From the NCBI GenBank assembly GCA_018302165.1, contig JAGWAA010000031.1, forward strand, positions 1 to 7,259: a DNA stretch of 7,259 bases. Reading direction: 5' to 3'. Each line of letters opens with the position of its first letter. Position 1 is the stretch's first letter. Under the pieces are notes generated by a model. The model searched no databases, was not told the origin of the DNA, and worked only from the letters and a program-made list of their open reading frames with translations. Below are positions 6,563 through 7,259 of the stretch, one piece after another. Source of the DNA: Candidatus Woesearchaeota archaeon. GTDB lineage: Archaea > Nanobdellota > Nanobdellia > SCGC-AAA011-G17 > GW2011-AR17. The translations under genes and the position numbers were made by a program.

Positions 6563-7259
6563 TTGGTTGTTTTATTTTGGTATTGTTATATTGGGTGTGT
6601 ATTTATTAGTTCGGCTTATTGATATGTCTCAAATTATATTTTTTTTCCCATTATCTAATTCTTTTGATATTCCTACTTATATGGGTTATTTGTATTTGTT
6701 ATACGATGTTGGTTATCATAATATTGTGCCTTATTGGTTCAATGGGAGTATGACTTTATTTTTACAATATCCTCCTGGATTTTTTTATGTTGCTTTGCCA
6801 ATCTATTTATTGACGAAAAGTGTTGAATTTTCTACATACATTATGTTGCCAATTATGTATTTGATTATTTTTATTACTTTTTGGATTTTTGCTATTAAAA
6901 CTAATGTTTCTAAAATGAAAATGGTCTTTTTTTATTTGATATTCTTAGCTAGTCCTTTTGCTATTGGGAATTTTGTTAGACTTGGAAGAGTTGTTGAATT
7001 ATTTGGTTGGCTTTTTATGATAATTTTAATTTTTGTGTTGTATTATTATTTAGAACGACCTGTTGATAAATATTTCTTCTTGATGTTTATTCCTGCATAT
7101 GTTATACTTTTATTGTCTCATCCTGCGATTATTACATTATTTCATCTTTCTTGTATTCCAATTGCATTTTTCTTTTTGAGTGATAAAAGAGGTAAGCTTT
7201 TTTTGATGATTTCTATGTTTGTAGGTTTGTTATTAACTTCATTTTGGTGGATTCCATTT
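6546..7259 (+). CDS. Polytopic membrane protein, GT-C-like (3' end outside window)
   Basis: An ATG at 6546 opens a frame of 238 codons with no stop before the window end, so the gene is cut at its 3' end. The product begins MKKIPNWLFYFG. It has a first hydrophobic helix (about residues 8-25) and then a polar loop containing D41 and D54, then QYPPGFF (74-80). Further helices lie near 79-90, 98-118, 126-142, 152-169, 176-190, 194-211 and 217-235. SHP (191-193) and FWWIP (233-237) resemble GT-C glycosyltransferases and the '6-pyruvoyl-tetrahydropterin synthase-related' membrane family, which despite its name is not that enzyme. GT-C enzymes use lipid-phosphate sugar donors outside the cytoplasm. 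D41, after helix 1, is a candidate catalytic residue by analogy. The start overlaps the methyltransferase by 17 nt, so it belongs to the same unit. Coding status is solid; the family assignment is moderate. Confidence 0.75.
   Translation, partial: MKKIPNWLFYFGIVILGVYLLVRLIDMSQIIFFFPLSNSFDIPTYMGYLYLLYDVGYHNIVPYWFNGSMTLFLQYPPGFFYVALPIYLLTKSVEFSTYIMLPIMYLIIFITFWIFAIKTNVSKMKMVFFYLIFLASPFAIGNFVRLGRVVELFGWLFMIILIFVLYYYLERPVDKYFFLMFIPAYVILLLSHPAIITLFHLSCIPIAFFFLSDKRGKLFLMISMFVGLLLTSFWWIPF

Overview
This window is very AT-rich (roughly 70% A+T by eye), and its codons end strongly in A or T. It probably comes from an archaeon. Three genes have TATA-like octamers centred 26.5-27.5 nt upstream of their ATG, with little or no ribosome-binding sequence, which is the layout of archaeal leaderless promoters. 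The gene content also fits: a DUF362/ferredoxin protein, COG1032-type radical SAM protein, Wzx-like flippase and GT-C-like membrane protein. The composition recalls DPANN lineages such as Woesearchaeota or Pacearchaeota, or another low-GC archaeon. That placement is inference, because no rRNA or marker gene is present.

Layout. (1) Bases 1-2005, + strand: the 3' part of a DUF362 protein with two C-terminal 4Fe-4S motifs, overlapped by 8 nt by a radical SAM protein with a SPASM-like cysteine tail. (2) Bases 2008-4352, - strand: a 12-helix polysaccharide flippase followed by a GT4-type glycosyltransferase. The glycosyltransferase ends 2 nt from the convergent radical SAM gene. (3) Bases 4353-4440: the only sizeable gap, a short divergent promoter region. 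(4) Bases 4441-7259, + strand: a COG1032 radical SAM protein with a cobalamin-binding-like N-terminal domain, then a class I SAM methyltransferase 1 nt downstream, then a polytopic membrane protein overlapping it by 17 nt and running off the window end.

Taken together, the flippase, the cytosolic glycosyltransferase and the GT-C-like membrane protein point to assembly and export of a lipid-linked glycan. Interspersed with them are two different radical SAM enzymes, a methyltransferase and a possible ferredoxin-type electron donor. These could tailor the glycan, its lipid carrier or another membrane lipid. No substrate can be read from the sequence. I see no tRNA, rRNA, CRISPR array, insertion sequence or attachment site. 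All seven genes appear intact apart from the two cut by the window edges.
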